Source: Sarcophilus harrisii (lineage: Eukaryota > Chordata > Mammalia > Dasyuromorphia > Dasyuridae). From it: 64,000 nucleotides of DNA. Below are positions 22,417 through 34,830 of this stretch, one piece after another. The DNA is taken from assembly GCF_902635505.1 (NCBI RefSeq), contig NC_045430.1:248001-312000 (forward strand). Reading direction: 5' to 3'. The notes under the pieces were generated by a model, which had not been told where the DNA came from, searched no databases, and was given only the letters and a program-made list of their open reading frames with translations. The translations under genes were made by a program, and so were the position numbers. Numbering within the stretch: the stretch's first letter is position 1; each line of letters starts with the position of its first letter.

Positions 22417-23026
22417 CACACAGAGGTCGGTACCGCCCCTTTCCCTGGCGGGGCACAGAAAAGCTGACCTGGAAAGAGGCTGAGGGAGGGAGGGGAAGCG
22501 GCAGGGAGGGTCTGGGAAGAGACCGTGACTGGGAAAGGAGGGAAAGGAATAAGCCCTGACTGAGGCCTTGCCGCGTGCCGGGTGCAGGAAGGGCAGGGAA
22601 ACAAACACAAACCCAGTAACAGGCTTTAAAAGACTCTTCATGTTTTCTGGGAGGAGGAGACGGGGCTGGGGGCCAGAGGGAAGGGGTGGGGGAGGCAGCG
22701 GGGCTCTGGGCGCGGTTTGGTCAGAAGGAGAACCTGGAGAATGGGCCGTCCCTGCGCCCCTCCCCCCCAGGCTGGGAGAGAACTCCTCCCCATCCTCATC
22801 CTCATCCTCGCGGGGCAGCTGGAGAAACTGAGGTAAACAAGTCACTCGGAGGGAGGCGGAAGCAGGACCAGAACTCGGCCTTGTTTAAGGTGAAAACGCC
22901 GGGCTTTGATCCACATTCAGCCTCCATCCTTCCCTCTCCGGGCGCTGACGGCACTTTCCGTGACACGTTTATCGGAATCGCCCCGAATCTCCCCCTTGTT
23001 GAACATGGCAAGTCCGTCACGGAGGC
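21889..23026. repeat. Q block, copy 2 of 2
   Basis: Paralogous to 8,803-9,862. This copy is more CpG-rich than the first, as if it has been kept free of methylation next to the CpG island that follows. Long reverse-strand frames here read through the CA repeat and are artefacts. Confidence 0.7.
22241..22423. repeat. CA/CAGA microsatellite
   Basis: About 180 bases of CACAGA and CA units. The paralogous site at about 9,228 has only a short CA run, so it expanded here. Confidence 0.95.
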
Positions 23027-23150
23027 TTTTTTCTCCCTGAGTCACTTGGGGTTACGTGACTTGCCCAGGGTCACTCGGCCGGGACGTGTAAGTGTCCGAG
23101 ACCAGATTTGAGCCCGGGAGCTCCCGACTTCGGTGCGGGGGCTCTCACCC
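23027..23150 (-). mobile_element. tRNA-derived marsupial SINE, CpG-rich
   Basis: Antisense SINE body with GACTTGCCCAGGGTCACTC; paralogue of 9,863-9,989. It keeps CpG dinucleotides that the other copy has lost. Confidence 0.7.
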
Positions 23151-23720
23151 CCCCCCATAATCTCCTCGCGGCGGCGGGCGGGGCTCCCCCGCGCTTCCCC
23201 GGCGCGAGTCCCCCACAGTCCCCGCGGGGTTCTCCGCCCTCAGCGGGCTCCGCGCTTCCCGCGGCCTGATACGGCTCCGTCCCGCTCCCGCCGCCGCCGC
23301 CGGGCAGCCGAGAGCTCCGGGCCTTTCTCCGCGCTGGGAAGCGCTCTTTCTGACTCTCCCGGGGCGGCGCCGCTCAGTGGCCGCGCTCTGCACTGCGCCC
23401 TCGCTGCCCCGGTTAGATCCCTTCCTTCCCTGGGGCCGTCGGGGACGGGAGGGCGGGGACAGCCGGGCTCCCTGCCGGACTCGGGCAGCGCCAGCGGGAG
23501 GGGAGCAGCCTCCGCTCCAGTCGCGCCCGCTCCTGCCCTCCTGCAGCCTTCTCTCTCCGCCCCTGCCTGTCCCAGCCCCACGGGGAAGCGTCTCCTCCCC
23601 GGCCCCTTCCTTCCTGCTTCCTTCCCCGTCAGTTCTCGGTCCCGCTCTCCCTCCCTCCGCACTAACGCCGGCTCCTCTCCCGTTCCGCCGCCCTCGGGTC
23701 CCAAGGATGCTCTTCTGCCC
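23150..23720. promoter_or_regulatory. CpG island with no recognised gene
   Basis: Very dense in CG dinucleotides, with GGGCGGGG and CCGCCGCCGCCGCC stretches. Several overlapping frames up to 201 codons exist on both strands but are low-complexity and carry no domain. It may be the promoter of an unrecognised or non-coding transcript. Confidence 0.65.
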
Positions 23721-23934
23721 TCTGACCTCTCCCTCTGACCCTGCTCCCCTTCTTATCTCCTACCTGCACTGTTATTACACCTGCTGGGGAGCAGTGGGTC
23801 TGTCTCTCTTAAGTCTCCCTCCAGCCCAGGTCTCTGCTGATCTTTCCCAACCTCAGGTCTGAGCCTGTCCCCACCCTGTTCGATCAGCTGCACAGACTAT
23901 TCCCTTCAGGAGAAAATACCCAATAAGCCTCGCC

Positions 23935-24133
23935 CTTCCTAAGGGCCAGACCCTGCCGAGCGCCTTATAAACACCGGCTCTCCTGATCCTCACAACCACG
24001 CTAGGACGGACTTGCTTTTTATTATTCCCATTTTACACATGAGGAAACTGAGGCAAACAGCAATGAAGTGACTCGCTCAGGATCACCACAGAGCTCGGAT
24101 TTGCATTCTAGTCTTCCCAAGTCCGGGCTCACC
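23935..24133 (+). mobile_element. MIR element
   Basis: The classic core order is present: CTCACAACCACGCTAGGA, TTATTCCCATTTTACA, ATGAGGAAACTGAGGC, GACTCGCTCAGGATCACC, AGAGCTCGGATTTGC. Confidence 0.85.
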
Positions 24134-24419
24134 AAGAGGCTCTCTTTGCTCGACTTACCAGCAAAATGACAGGTAGCACTATCGAGTCGCACGGCCAGGG
24201 GCTCTGCGGCATTTGCCAGCATCTTTATCTTTCTTCCTTCAGAAGGAAAAAGGCTGAAGCTGAGCCCCGGCCAGGCGGTGAGAAATGCTTGCCTTGCTCT
24301 GCGAGGCCCTTGGACTTGGACCATACGTGCAGAAGACGACCTTGTTCGTTTACAAACAGTTCACAGTATTATTTAACACAAAGCTGTAGAACTGTACGAG
24401 TTTGTTCCTATTGGGGGGG

Positions 24420-24740
24420 AGAGGGGGCTCTCTCTGGCTTTTAAAGCTCCTCATAACCTCGCTCCTCTCTAACTTTTCAGTCTTATCTCAGCCTCTTCCC
24501 CCCAACCTCCTCGGTAATTCTCTGATGCAGGGAAAACGGCCTCCTTGCTGTTCCTGGCACATCCCACTCTGCCCCCAGGCTCCTGGCCTTCTGTAGTAGC
24601 TGTGCCCATGGCCAGAATCTCTCCCTCCTCATACCCCACCTTCTTTCTCTGGCTCCTCCAAGTTGCAGGAAAGTCCGACTTCCTGCAAGGAGCCTTTCCT
24701 ATCCTCCTCAACCTAAAGTTCCTCTTCTGAAATCCCAGCT
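24420..24740 (-). mobile_element. L2-like LINE fragment
   Basis: AAAGCTCCTCATAACCTCGCTCC, then CTTGCTGTTCCTGGCACA, then CTGCAAGGAGCCTTTCCTATCC fit the antisense 3' part of L2. No frame. Confidence 0.55.
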
Positions 24741-27700
24741 AATTCCTCCTTGGCGCTGGGGCCCCCAGCAGCCTGGGAGCAGAATCACTTCTCTGCCAAT
24801 GTGGGAACTGGGGTTTGCAGAGATGGACCGAGTGCTCCCGCTCCTGCAGGCAGGAGGCCCATGGGTGGGATTCCCGGCTTCCAGCCCATCAGAACACTGG
24901 GAACGGCAGCAGCCAAGGATGCTGTGGCAAACCAGGTCCCTCCTGGAGGCTCAAAGCAAGGGCTTCGCAAACCCAACAGTGCAGCCACACATGTATGAGC
25001 TGCTGGGGGACACACTGGCTCGGGGAACATTCATGGGCCCACACCCTCTCCCTGATTCATCTCCCACTGGATCCAGCCAAAGCCATCTCCTTGACTCCCC
25101 CCTTGCCCTCATCCCCAAAATCCTATCAGTTTAGAGTTAGAGTCTCAGATTCTCCTTCCACCAAAGCGCCTTCTCTGCAATGGCAAAGTTTTTCTTGTGA
25201 ACAACCATCAGGTTCTCCATGGATTCCCTCAAACATCCAGCTTAGCCAGTATAGAACCCAGGGTTCTTTCTATCATATTTCCTCTTTTGAGCTCAACACC
25301 TGGTGGTTGGGAATTACCAGGTAAACCAAGAAAGGAGGTGTGTTTCTGTCTTCCTGGATAGGGCTGGAGTAAGGGATCAGATGGCATAGGGAAAATGTGT
25401 GAAAGCATTCACTTAGAAGATTTATTTTCAGTCACCTTTTCTCTGGGAGGGAATTCCCTTCCTAGTAGATGGCTTAGAGGCAGGAGAGAGAAGCAAATGC
25501 ATCCCAAGATGGATTTTTCTCCACCAGGAGCAGACAAAGGCTTAGGTAACAAGAAACAAAGAAGAAAGAGAGAATAAACAGTAGTATTCCCTACTATGGG
25601 GATGGTCTTAGGAGAAACAAGGGCCACCAAACTGACTGAGCCATTTTTCCTAGGACCCATCAGCATAGAGTGGGGACATGGCCAATCTTGGCTTAATCTC
25701 CTTCCTCCTTTTCTTCGGGCCAGAACAAATGATATGAATTATCAATGTATCAATGCAGTTAGCTACTTTCAGTAAAATCTGTGAAGAAATATTGAATGTA
25801 TGAGTATGGCTATGGAGGCTCTCCCTGTCTTGCTCCAGTTCCGTTTCCTGTAAAGCTTGCTCTTTGTCCTTCATTCAAGGAGAGTTTGTGACATCAGGGA
25901 GGTGATGCCTGACATCCAAGTGAATTGGATTTATGTGAGGGAGGGCTGTGCGAGATCCTCTGCCTCACCTTCCCCTCCAGAACCATCTGGTCCAGTGTTC
26001 AGATATAGATATAGGACTAAAGATGGCGCTGGGTACAGTGAGAGAGCTTGGCCTTTTTGAGCTCAGGTTTTTAACAGGTTTGGGCCCATTCACTGTTTGA
26101 GGCTAGACTAGAAGGAAATGAGACAGAGAATGGCCTTTTAATCTAGGCAGAAACAGAAGGAATCAATCTGGGGGGAAGATTCTGTGGAGTTGGGGTCAAA
26201 ACAAAGACCCATGGAAAGTCAGCAACTGAAGAGGACCGTGTGGCTGGACTGTCTACCCACAAGGTTTGATTTTCCCTTTGTGATGTCCAAGTCCTCTTGA
26301 ACTTGTGGACGAGTGATGCCTACTTCTCCTCATGAAGTTCTCATTGATTTTCTTGGTCTTTGTATATCTTCCCAGCCAGTACCTTCTTAGACTCTTGCCT
26401 TCAGGCCCTGACGTTCTTCAGGAGCCAGAGCGGGTGGCAGCTCTGCCCTTCGCTCACCCCTCACCTTTCCCACAGGTTGTCTTTTGCTCACCGGTCCCTG
26501 CCAAGATCCACCTTGCCTCTGTCATGGGGCCAGAGATACCACCCTGAGACTTCATCCATGTTTGGAAAGAAAGAGGGCAGAAAGGTCCTGACATACAAGT
26601 TAGCTGAAGGAGGGGAAGAACTCAAAGCCACAAAGCCACAGAGAACATTTCAAGTCTTCTTAATGCCAAATCCAGCAAGAATGACCCAGAGGCCTCTTCT
26701 AGCTAGACAAAGTCTTGCAGGGATTTGTTTCTGCATGGATTGAGAATCTTCAGTGAGATCATTCTTTAGAAGAGAGCAAGTTTTCACAAGGGCTATTCTA
26801 TAGCTCTTTTCCATCCCACAAATAGCATCTGTTTCAACAGAACCAAATAACACCTTAGATCTTTTCTAGCCTACATGGGCTCCAACTCCTAAATCAAAAT
26901 CATTCAAGATTAAGTGAAGAAAACTCAGAAATTACTATATCTAATGACTGCCAATAAGTAGACCTAAAACAAGGAGAGAATTTGACTCATGATTGGTGAC
27001 TGGGGATCCAGGAGCAAACCCCAGCTCAAGGGGAAGGTTCTTTGCCAATGGTGGTGTTCTCCAGAGGCTGCACTTGGTGGGGAATAGATACTTTAGGGTC
27101 ACAGATAGCACCTGTAATCACTCTTAGTTCACTGTGCCTGTCCTCGGGGAAGCTAAGAGCTTCACCAGTGGATTGTCTAGCTTTCATCATGCATTTGAAT
27201 GGAGAGCCTAGAGTGCTTCTATTTCCCGGACATACAAAGCACAACAGCTTCGAATCTGGAGTTTGAAAAGGGCTTATTGTCTTCTTTTCATTTATGAAAG
27301 AGAAAAGCTTTTTTAAAAATTAACCCTGAGCCTTTCCCATAATAGCAAATACCTATCATTTCCATACTGATATTTTGCCATTGTTTCTGTTAAATAACAA
27401 GACCCGGAAGCAAGGAATCATGTAACAGGAATGCAAAAATGACTAGTGACGTAGAAAAAGGGAGGAATGATAGTTACAGGAAGGGTTGTAAGGCTTCCCT
27501 TGAATCTCCCCAACTGTGCATTTAGGAAAATGTGAAAGAGTGCAATAGGATAGACATAGAGGTTAGCATACAATGTCATTGTTGGAGGGAAACCTTGAAT
27601 CATGAAATCCTAGATCCATTCAAGTATCTAAAAATGTGAGTATGGCCTTGTGTATGGGCAAGTTCAATACTAATACAACAACGCTCTTTGATTTAGGCCA

Positions 27701-28820
27701 CTGGACTAGATATAGAAGGTGACATTATTATTGTTATTTTTTTTTTAGGATTTCAGACAGGGATTTCACCTCTGGCTTTCTACTTAACTAATTCTGAGGC
27801 TGAGATGGGGATGGAGAGGTACAATCCACAATGTCCCCTCGTGTTCCCTGAGGCATCTATGATAGTCAAAGCTGTCTATGGGCTTCCTATCCATCCTGGA
27901 TAATGTAGTTGGAGGAAAACAATCCAAGTTGTTATGATTCAGTGTTCCGCAGAGGTAGCCATCTGGAATCTACAATACGATGTCTAGGATCTATAATTGT
28001 GCTCTTCTCTAAGAGCCAGACCATTGGAGTAACAAGTCATTGTTTCTCCAATGCAATGGGAGACCAACTGGATTTTCCTGCAGAACCTGACGCAGCTCTA
28101 ATGCTGAAGAGACTCATCATGGTCTTTCATTTCCAGAGTACTGAATAAAAACTTAAGAGAACTGAGTGAAATGGGGAAGAACTTAGTAAGGCAGCTTCCC
28201 TTAAAAAGGAAAAGAGTTAGCAAAATAATTTGCTATCATGTTCTGATTGGTCACCCCAAATCAATCTTAGTTTTAGAGAGCTACTCATTGGGTGACCATT
28301 TTTAAAACTCAACTACACTTTCCATTAGCCAGTCCTCTAAGTCTGAAAAAAGTAATCAAAAATTGTTAACCACTGATTTCCATTAAACTTTCACACCTGT
28401 GAGAACCTGACAACCCCCAGGTGACTCTTGCTCAGTCTAATGGCTTAGAAGGGGAGAGCATCAGGAGATGAACAGTCCCTATTTCCATAGTCCTTTGGGC
28501 TCCTGAGCACTCATTCCTATATACTTAGGGTTCTGTTTCCTTTTCCTTGGGAAGGACTTCCACCAAGAGCTGATTGTCTTAGAGTAAGAGAGAATTCGAC
28601 ACCCACATTCCAGGTTGTATTTTCTCTCAGCAGGAAATTAAAGGGAGGGCTGGGGAGAGGGAGCAGAGAATGGAGAGAAAAATATCTTGAGAAGAGACCA
28701 GATGACCATGACAGGATATTTCAGAGGACTGGTTGGTCCATGACAAAGAAGAGTTGGGTGGTAATCTCCTAACTCCACACCACTCATTCCTTCTCCTGTC
28801 CTTTCTACCAAGTACCTACA

Positions 28821-28879
28821 GATATAGATATAGATATATATCTATATATCTATATCTATATACACACACACACACACAC
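28821..28879. repeat. AT-rich inverted repeat plus CA run
   Basis: GATATAGATATAGATATATA followed by its near mirror TCTATATATCTATATCTATA could form a hairpin, then about nine CA units follow. Confidence 0.85.
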
Positions 28880-29481
28880 CAGCCATGTTTTAGCAGAGGT
28901 TTTGTTTCTGAAAGTTAGAAATTAATTAAATGAAGGTTAAAGTCTGAGCTTTCTCAAAAGCTTTCTCTTTATCATCAAGCTGGCTTTCTATCTCACATGT
29001 TTCCCCCATCCCCATTCAGTAATATAATATGCTTTCATTAGAAGAGGGGAATATCTAATATGAAGATTTTCTCCTTTCCTTGTCTTATCATTTGTGCCTG
29101 CTACATAATGTAGGAACCTTACTTATAATCTTCAAATGAAATTGAACTATTCCTGGCAATCTTAGTTTCATTCATTTCTCCATGTTTTGGGTTCTATGCT
29201 TATAAAAAAGAACCCAAAGCAATTGATTTCATCAACAAGCATTTCAATAATTGCTTAGGATGGGTGACACTGCCAAGCCCTGAGGATACAAGGAGAACAA
29301 AACAGAAGAAAAAACCTAAACCACTCCTTGCTCAAGCAGGTCAGTCAAAACAGAAAGCAAGCATGCAAAGGGTTATGTACAAATATTATCTATCTATGAA
29401 TTATATAGTTTATGGGTGTGTGTAAATGTAAAACTGGATTCTGCCTATATGTGTGTATATGTATAATGCCTATATGAACCT

Positions 29482-29483
<2 letters not shown>

Positions 29484-29519
<36 letters not shown>
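29484..29519. repeat. CA microsatellite
   Basis: An uninterrupted AC run of about 36 bases. Confidence 0.95.
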
Positions 29520-29521
<2 letters not shown>

Positions 29522-31679
29522 TAACCAGCAGTCTGTTTCCATAGCAAAGATAATTGGCAAGAAGGGTACAAGTGAAAGTTCCTGTGGCTGGTGTGGCTAG
29601 CCTCTGTCCATGGTCCTGAGTTATTACTAAAAGAATAGCCACCTCGTTTCTAGGTGAGACTATACACATGGGGAAAAAAAGAATGATAGGGAAGCATACA
29701 CATCAAAGGAGAATAGGGATTAGGAAAGATTTCTGGTAGAAGGTGAGACTTAGCTGGGATTTGAAAAAAACTAGAGAATAAATTGTCCTTAATCACTTCA
29801 GTACACTTAGAGAATATTGGAAAGTATCCAGGTGACTTATAAATCCAGGTTTCAGCTGCACAGATTATTTCCATGTCAGTGTAGATCCATGTCATCAAGC
29901 AAGGGTAAGGAGAAATCTGGCTTTTGTGGAAAACTAGGAAAAATTATGGAGAAACAGAAGTTTTGGAGGGAAGAACAGACTAACGGGCATTTTACCCACA
30001 GAGGAAGGATACAGATGGGAGAGTCAAGAATCAAAACTGCAAGTTGCCTGCTTGACTTTTCCTTACTCATAGGTGCCCTTTATAATCAACTTTCCCAGGG
30101 ACCTGTATGTGCACAAATGTTTAGAAAGGCCTTGAGGAAGGGATGTGGAAGAAGAGAATTTTGTGGGACAGATAGAGTGCCTTGAGGCATGAGGAATAGT
30201 ATATGTGAATGCTCATAGGTGTGGGAAAGTACAAGACCACTTTGGAGAACAACTTAGAGCCCAGTTGGCCTGGAAAAGGCAGTGTATGAATGTGAATGGA
30301 ATATTCCTTGGAGAAATTTCTTTACAGTCAGTTCTCATCTGTGGTCATTGTCCAGATTAACTACATGGATTTTCTGATTTTCCAATCTTTTTTTTCTGGC
30401 TTCAGGATTCTTTCTATGGGATGGATGAAGCTACAGTAGTGTGTCTGGGCAGGCCCTAGAGAACAGCTACTTTCTCTGCACATCTCCGGTTCCTGAAGGA
30501 GTAAGTGTTTTTTAGCATCCGACTTGATGGCAGATTTTCATGGGAGGCTATCCCATAAGGAATTCCTGAATTCAGCCCATTCCCATGTTCCTACTTAGTG
30601 GGTGTAAAAGAATTGTATGGATAGACTGATGCATTCAATTGGTAGGAGAAGTCTTTGAGGCAGGGGAGTGGGGATTGAATACATGTATATGCAGAAGAGA
30701 AGAATCCAGAAGAGTAAGTTTGTGGAAGAAAGGTGGTGGGGTCAAAACTGCCACTCAAAAGAAATATCCTCACAAATGAGGTTGATTCAAATGCTACCTG
30801 ACATCTCAGGAGTGGGGAGGGGAAAGACACTAAGGCAGTGGTGGCAGGGGGTGCATTGATAGGAAGAGGGTCACTTGATCTTGGAGAAGAGGATTTAGAA
30901 ACAGTGTGTTCAGGAGTCAAAACACTGTGTAAACAAAGTTTTCAAAGGTCAGTGTTGAAAAGTCATCCTTGAATATGTTTTTGAAATAAAAAACTTTAAT
31001 TAAAAAAGAACTAATAAATGGATGTGTATAATGAGTCAGGACAATAATAGAGAACTGTGGCATAACAAATACCAAGAGGACTGAGGTATGTTGGGACAGT
31101 TGCTGTTTCCTGGACTGGAATTGGACTCTGATTCACCAGATTTCTCTCCATTCCTTTGAAGTAATACAATTTTCAGAGTGCTTGATAATGAGGTCATTAG
31201 TTAGGTGCCACGAGAGGGAAATGGAGATGTAGTTTCCAGCCATTTAGATAAGTTGGGGATGCATCAGGAGACACAATTCAATCCATTTTATCTGTCTAGT
31301 AACTTCTCTTTTATGGAGATTACCCTGGGATTCTTAAGAATCCTCCTAGCACTGTGAAGTCCCAGGAGAAGGGGGTCTAGATTCCTTGTTCCATCTATAT
31401 TCTTTTCCCTGGTCTTTGTAGTACCTTCTACAGAACCCTGGTTTTATTCATGTTTCTCCAGTTCAGATGAACTAGCAACTTTTCTTCTTTTCTGACTATG
31501 AGACTAGCTCACCTCTCACCTCTCCAACACAGAGTAGAAGAGTCCACACCAAAGTCTCTGGTCAGACCACAGAGAACACCTACTTTGTCTTTCAGAGCTC
31601 TAAGATAGGCACTGAGTTTGTGATAGCGATTATCATGGCCATTTGAGATGGAAGTCCAACTTTCAAGGAAGCTGTGGGA

Positions 31680-32712
31680 TTAGATCTCGCCTTGCTATCT
31701 TGTACTCATGGACTACAGAGATGGGTTCAGCTTCTTCAGGCTGTGAAGAGACTGACAAGGGAGAGGGTGACAATTCTGAAGTTAGTGCAGAACAGCATTT
31801 TAAAGACAGGAAGAGCTAGTTATTCTGGGCTGGTCATAGCTGCAGACATGTGCTTCATCTGCTGGGGAGCAGTGTCCCCCATTGAGGATCTGTGGTAGAT
31901 GACTTTAAAAAGATAGCAAAGATGAGTGTTCATTTGGAGAGACAACTGACAGGTCCAGGTCCGCAAAGAATGAGTGAATCCTCTCCGGAAGAGGAGATGT
32001 CATCCTTGAAAGTTGTATCTGTTTTGAATTATAAGTGTCCCTAAACAGAAAGCCATCTGAGAGAAAGTAGGGTGTCACTCAACTCAGCCTCCAACTCAGA
32101 CTTCAAATACTGGGTGTGGATTCACAAAAATGCTTAGTTAAAATTTAAACAATTTAAAAAGGAATATATGGTTCCAACTCGGACTAAAAGACCAAGAATT
32201 GGAAATAATTGTCTCAGTAGAAGGTATCAAATGGGTCTGTTGGACCTTGTCACAAGCTATCATCAACTGGGATTTCAGGGCTAGCAAGGAGAGGAGAGAG
32301 AAAGGAGCCAGGTATAGGAGGAAGTAGGCTGTAGTGTTCTTCTTTTTCTATAATATGATGGTTCTCTGGGAGCAGGTTTCTTGGGGAGGTTTCTGGCGGC
32401 AGCCTTAGTTTCAGTTCCGATCAATAATCACCTCCCATACAGCCAGAAGTTAAAATCCAATCTTTTACTGTCTCTTCCAAAATAGCCCAGTGAGCTTTGC
32501 TTGGTTCTGAGAGCTCTTGTTGCTAGTCCTTTAGCTCTTCCAGCTTCTGCCTCTCTCTCCAACTGACTCTCCCTGAGGCTGAGACCTTCTTATAGAGTGG
32601 GATTGTGGGAAGTGTAAACTTGGATATCTCCTGGCTTGTGAACTCCAATGTGTGAGCCAATGTGTGACCTCTCAAAGGTGTAAAAATAATCATTGTTTCT
32701 ATCAATTCCATT
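31680..32712. repeat. Duplicated LTR-like block upstream of VENTX relic D
   Basis: Paralogous to 10,226-11,205, with an extra segment of about 150 bases at 31,845-31,990 absent from the first copy. It resumes after the L1 insertion at 33,434-33,450. Confidence 0.5.
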
Positions 32713-32730
32713 GAGTTGTCACCTTGTTTC

Positions 32731-33415
32731 TTTTTTTTTTATTTTATTTTATTTTTTTTTATTTAATAGCCTTTAATTTACAGGATATATACATGGGTAA
32801 CTTTACAGCATTAACAATTGCCAAACCTCTTGTTCCAATTTTTCACCTCTTACCCCCCACCCTCCCTAAATGGCAGGATGACCAGTAGATGTTAAATATA
32901 TTAAAATATAACTTAGATACACAATAAGTATACATGACTAAAACATTATTTTGCTGTACAAAAGAATCAGACTCTGAATTATTGTACAATTAGCTTGTGA
33001 AGGAAATCAAAGATGCAGGTGTGCATAAATATAGGGACTGGGAATTCAATGTAATGGTTTTTAGTCATCTCCAGAGTTCTTTTTCTGGGTATAGTTAGTT
33101 CAGTTCATTACTGCTCCATTAGAAATGATTTGGTTGATCTTGTTGTTGAGGATGGCTGATCCATCAGGACTAGTCATCATCTAGTATTGTTGTTGAAGTA
33201 TATAATGATCTCCTGGTCCTGCTCATTTCACTCAGCATCAGTTCGTGTAAGTCTCTCCAGGCCTTTCTGAAATCATCCTGTTGGTCATTTCTTACAGAAC
33301 AGTAATATTCCATAATTTTCATATACCACAATTTATTCAGCCATTCTCCAACTGATGGACATCCATTCAGTTTCCAGTTTCTAGCCACTACAAAAAGGGC
33401 TGCCACAAACATTCG
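32731..33415 (-). mobile_element. 5'-truncated L1 with target-site duplication
   Basis: A T run at 32,731-32,760 is the poly-A tail. The reverse strand at 33,170-33,412 encodes the ORF2 C-terminus (FVAALFVVARNWKLNGCP, WYMKIMEYYCSVRND). Flanking duplications of 18 bases, GAGTTGTCACCTTGTTTC, lie at 32,713-32,730 and 33,416-33,433 and are identical. The empty site is at about 11,165-11,180. It is a fairly young insertion, private to unit D. Confidence 0.92.
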
Positions 33416-33810
33416 GAGTTGTCACCTTGTTTCAAGTTCTGGCCCATAACAGTAGGCTAGAAAAAATTGGGGAGTGAGACCACCCAATATGTGGAGGGCC
33501 CTTTGGCTTCCTTAGTTGCTACATGAAAAATCATAGTGAAAAGCCAAGGGAGGGGTGAGGGATGCAACAAAGGCTGTAGGGAAGAACCGGAGCCGCAATC
33601 ACTTTGTAATATTTGGATGGCCAAGCCCCTTGCTGAACCAACTGCTCCGAGGCCAATTATTGAAAAGTCCCCACTTCTATGCAAGGATTTCATAAAGCAG
33701 CTGTTCTTGCCCATCGTTGAAGCCATTATTGGCTGTCTCTGGATAAAAGTTCTCACGGTTTTGTCTACAAGAAGATCTTTCTGCCCCTCTCCATTTCCAA
33801 CTTCCTCCAG

Positions 33811-34830
33811 ATGACAAAGACCCATTCTCTGGGGAATGGCTGTCCCAGAGCAGCCAGAAATCCTCACACTTCGACCACGATGACTCTGAGACCTCCGCTG
33901 GAAGGGAAGGCCGAGGTCGGCGCGGCCTTGGGGGAGGCCCGGTTCTTTCGGGTCTGATATCTCGGATATCCTCTACAAGTGCCGGCCCCCAGACCTACCT
34001 GCGCCACCGCCACCTCTGGAGGTCTTCCCACCTTCGAATCCAGGTCCCCGGGCGAGGAAATTTCTCAGGAGATCAGCAGTGGCCACTGCGGACTGACCAA
34101 GGGCCCGGAAACCCCGCCCCTTTCGGACGGTTTTCGCCAACAAGCAGATCAGCACTCTGGAGAGCTCCTCCAAACGCCCGCACTAACTGGGCGCCCCAGA
34201 GAGGAGGAAACTGGCGGCGGGAGGCAGCTGGAGCAAGTTCAGATCAAAACCTGGGTCCAAAGTCGCCGCAAGAGTCTGAAACGCCAGTTGCAGGACTTGG
34301 GGCCCCTGACCCCTCCAGGCTTCCCTCCACTTTTACAGCCCCCTGCCCCAGTGCTCAGCACCAGCGCCGCCGCGGGCCTGCCGTACACGTACCCCGGTTG
34401 GCCGTAGCTCCCAGGCCCCGAGCTTGCCAGGAGCTTGTTGCCGATGTCCCCTCTGCCCCCTCTGCCCTTTCCCCGGCTCCTGCAAAGTTATCCCTTTTGC
34501 CATCGCGTCAGTGCTAGCTCGCCTGCTAAGCGGCTATCCGAACCAGACCCCCTTCCTGAGGGCCATATGACTTTAGAGGCCTTTAATACCCCCTGGTGGA
34601 GCTGACTGGTACTGAGAGAGGAGAGAGAATAAGGGAGCAAGAGGCCGATCCCTCCCGGAGAGAGTCTAACTCGGAAGGCTTCAGGAAATAATGGTCTGCT
34701 CTGTCTTCTGCCTCTGGAAGTACCCCATGCATGAAGTTGTACATATTTGCGAAATTATTTGAAGTAGATTATGAACAGAGAATTCTTTATGGACATAATA
34801 AATATGGTTTTTAAATAAATAAATAGAAGA
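33811..34830 (+). pseudogene. VENTX-type homeobox relic, copy D
   Basis: This is a paralogue of 11,561. The ATG ACA AAG start and the neighbouring-frame SGEWLSQSS are both present. The homeobox starts at 34,124 (RTVFANKQISTLE in frame), has the shared TAA at homeodomain position 25 and a one-base loss relative to copy E before helix 3. Helix 3 reads VQIKTWVQSRRKSLKRQLQ in the shifted frame, where VENTX has WFQNRR, so the DNA-contacting Asn51 is Ser. It has no introns and an AATAAA-rich end near 34,816. Dead as a homeodomain protein. Confidence 0.78.

Larger units (their letters stand above)
24741..31660. other. Single-copy non-coding stretch
   Basis: I see no gene here. Frames up to 169 codons (24,815) show no known domain or clear splice frame. 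It contains microsatellites at 28,821 and 29,484 and an old SINE-like fragment at about 29,215-29,340 (CAACAAGCATTT, GCCAAGCCCTGAGGATAC). The rest is unexplained. Confidence 0.5.

Noticed and set aside
22021-22845. 274-codon reverse frame
   Set aside because: Runs through the CA repeat (Cys-Val repeats) and is not kept in the paralogous block at 9 kb.
23133-23738. 201-codon frame in the CpG island
   Set aside because: Low-complexity Pro/Ser/Arg product with overlapping frames on both strands; typical of GC-rich DNA, no domain.
24815-25324. 169-codon plus-strand frame in the single-copy region
   Set aside because: No domain, poor complexity pattern and no splice context.
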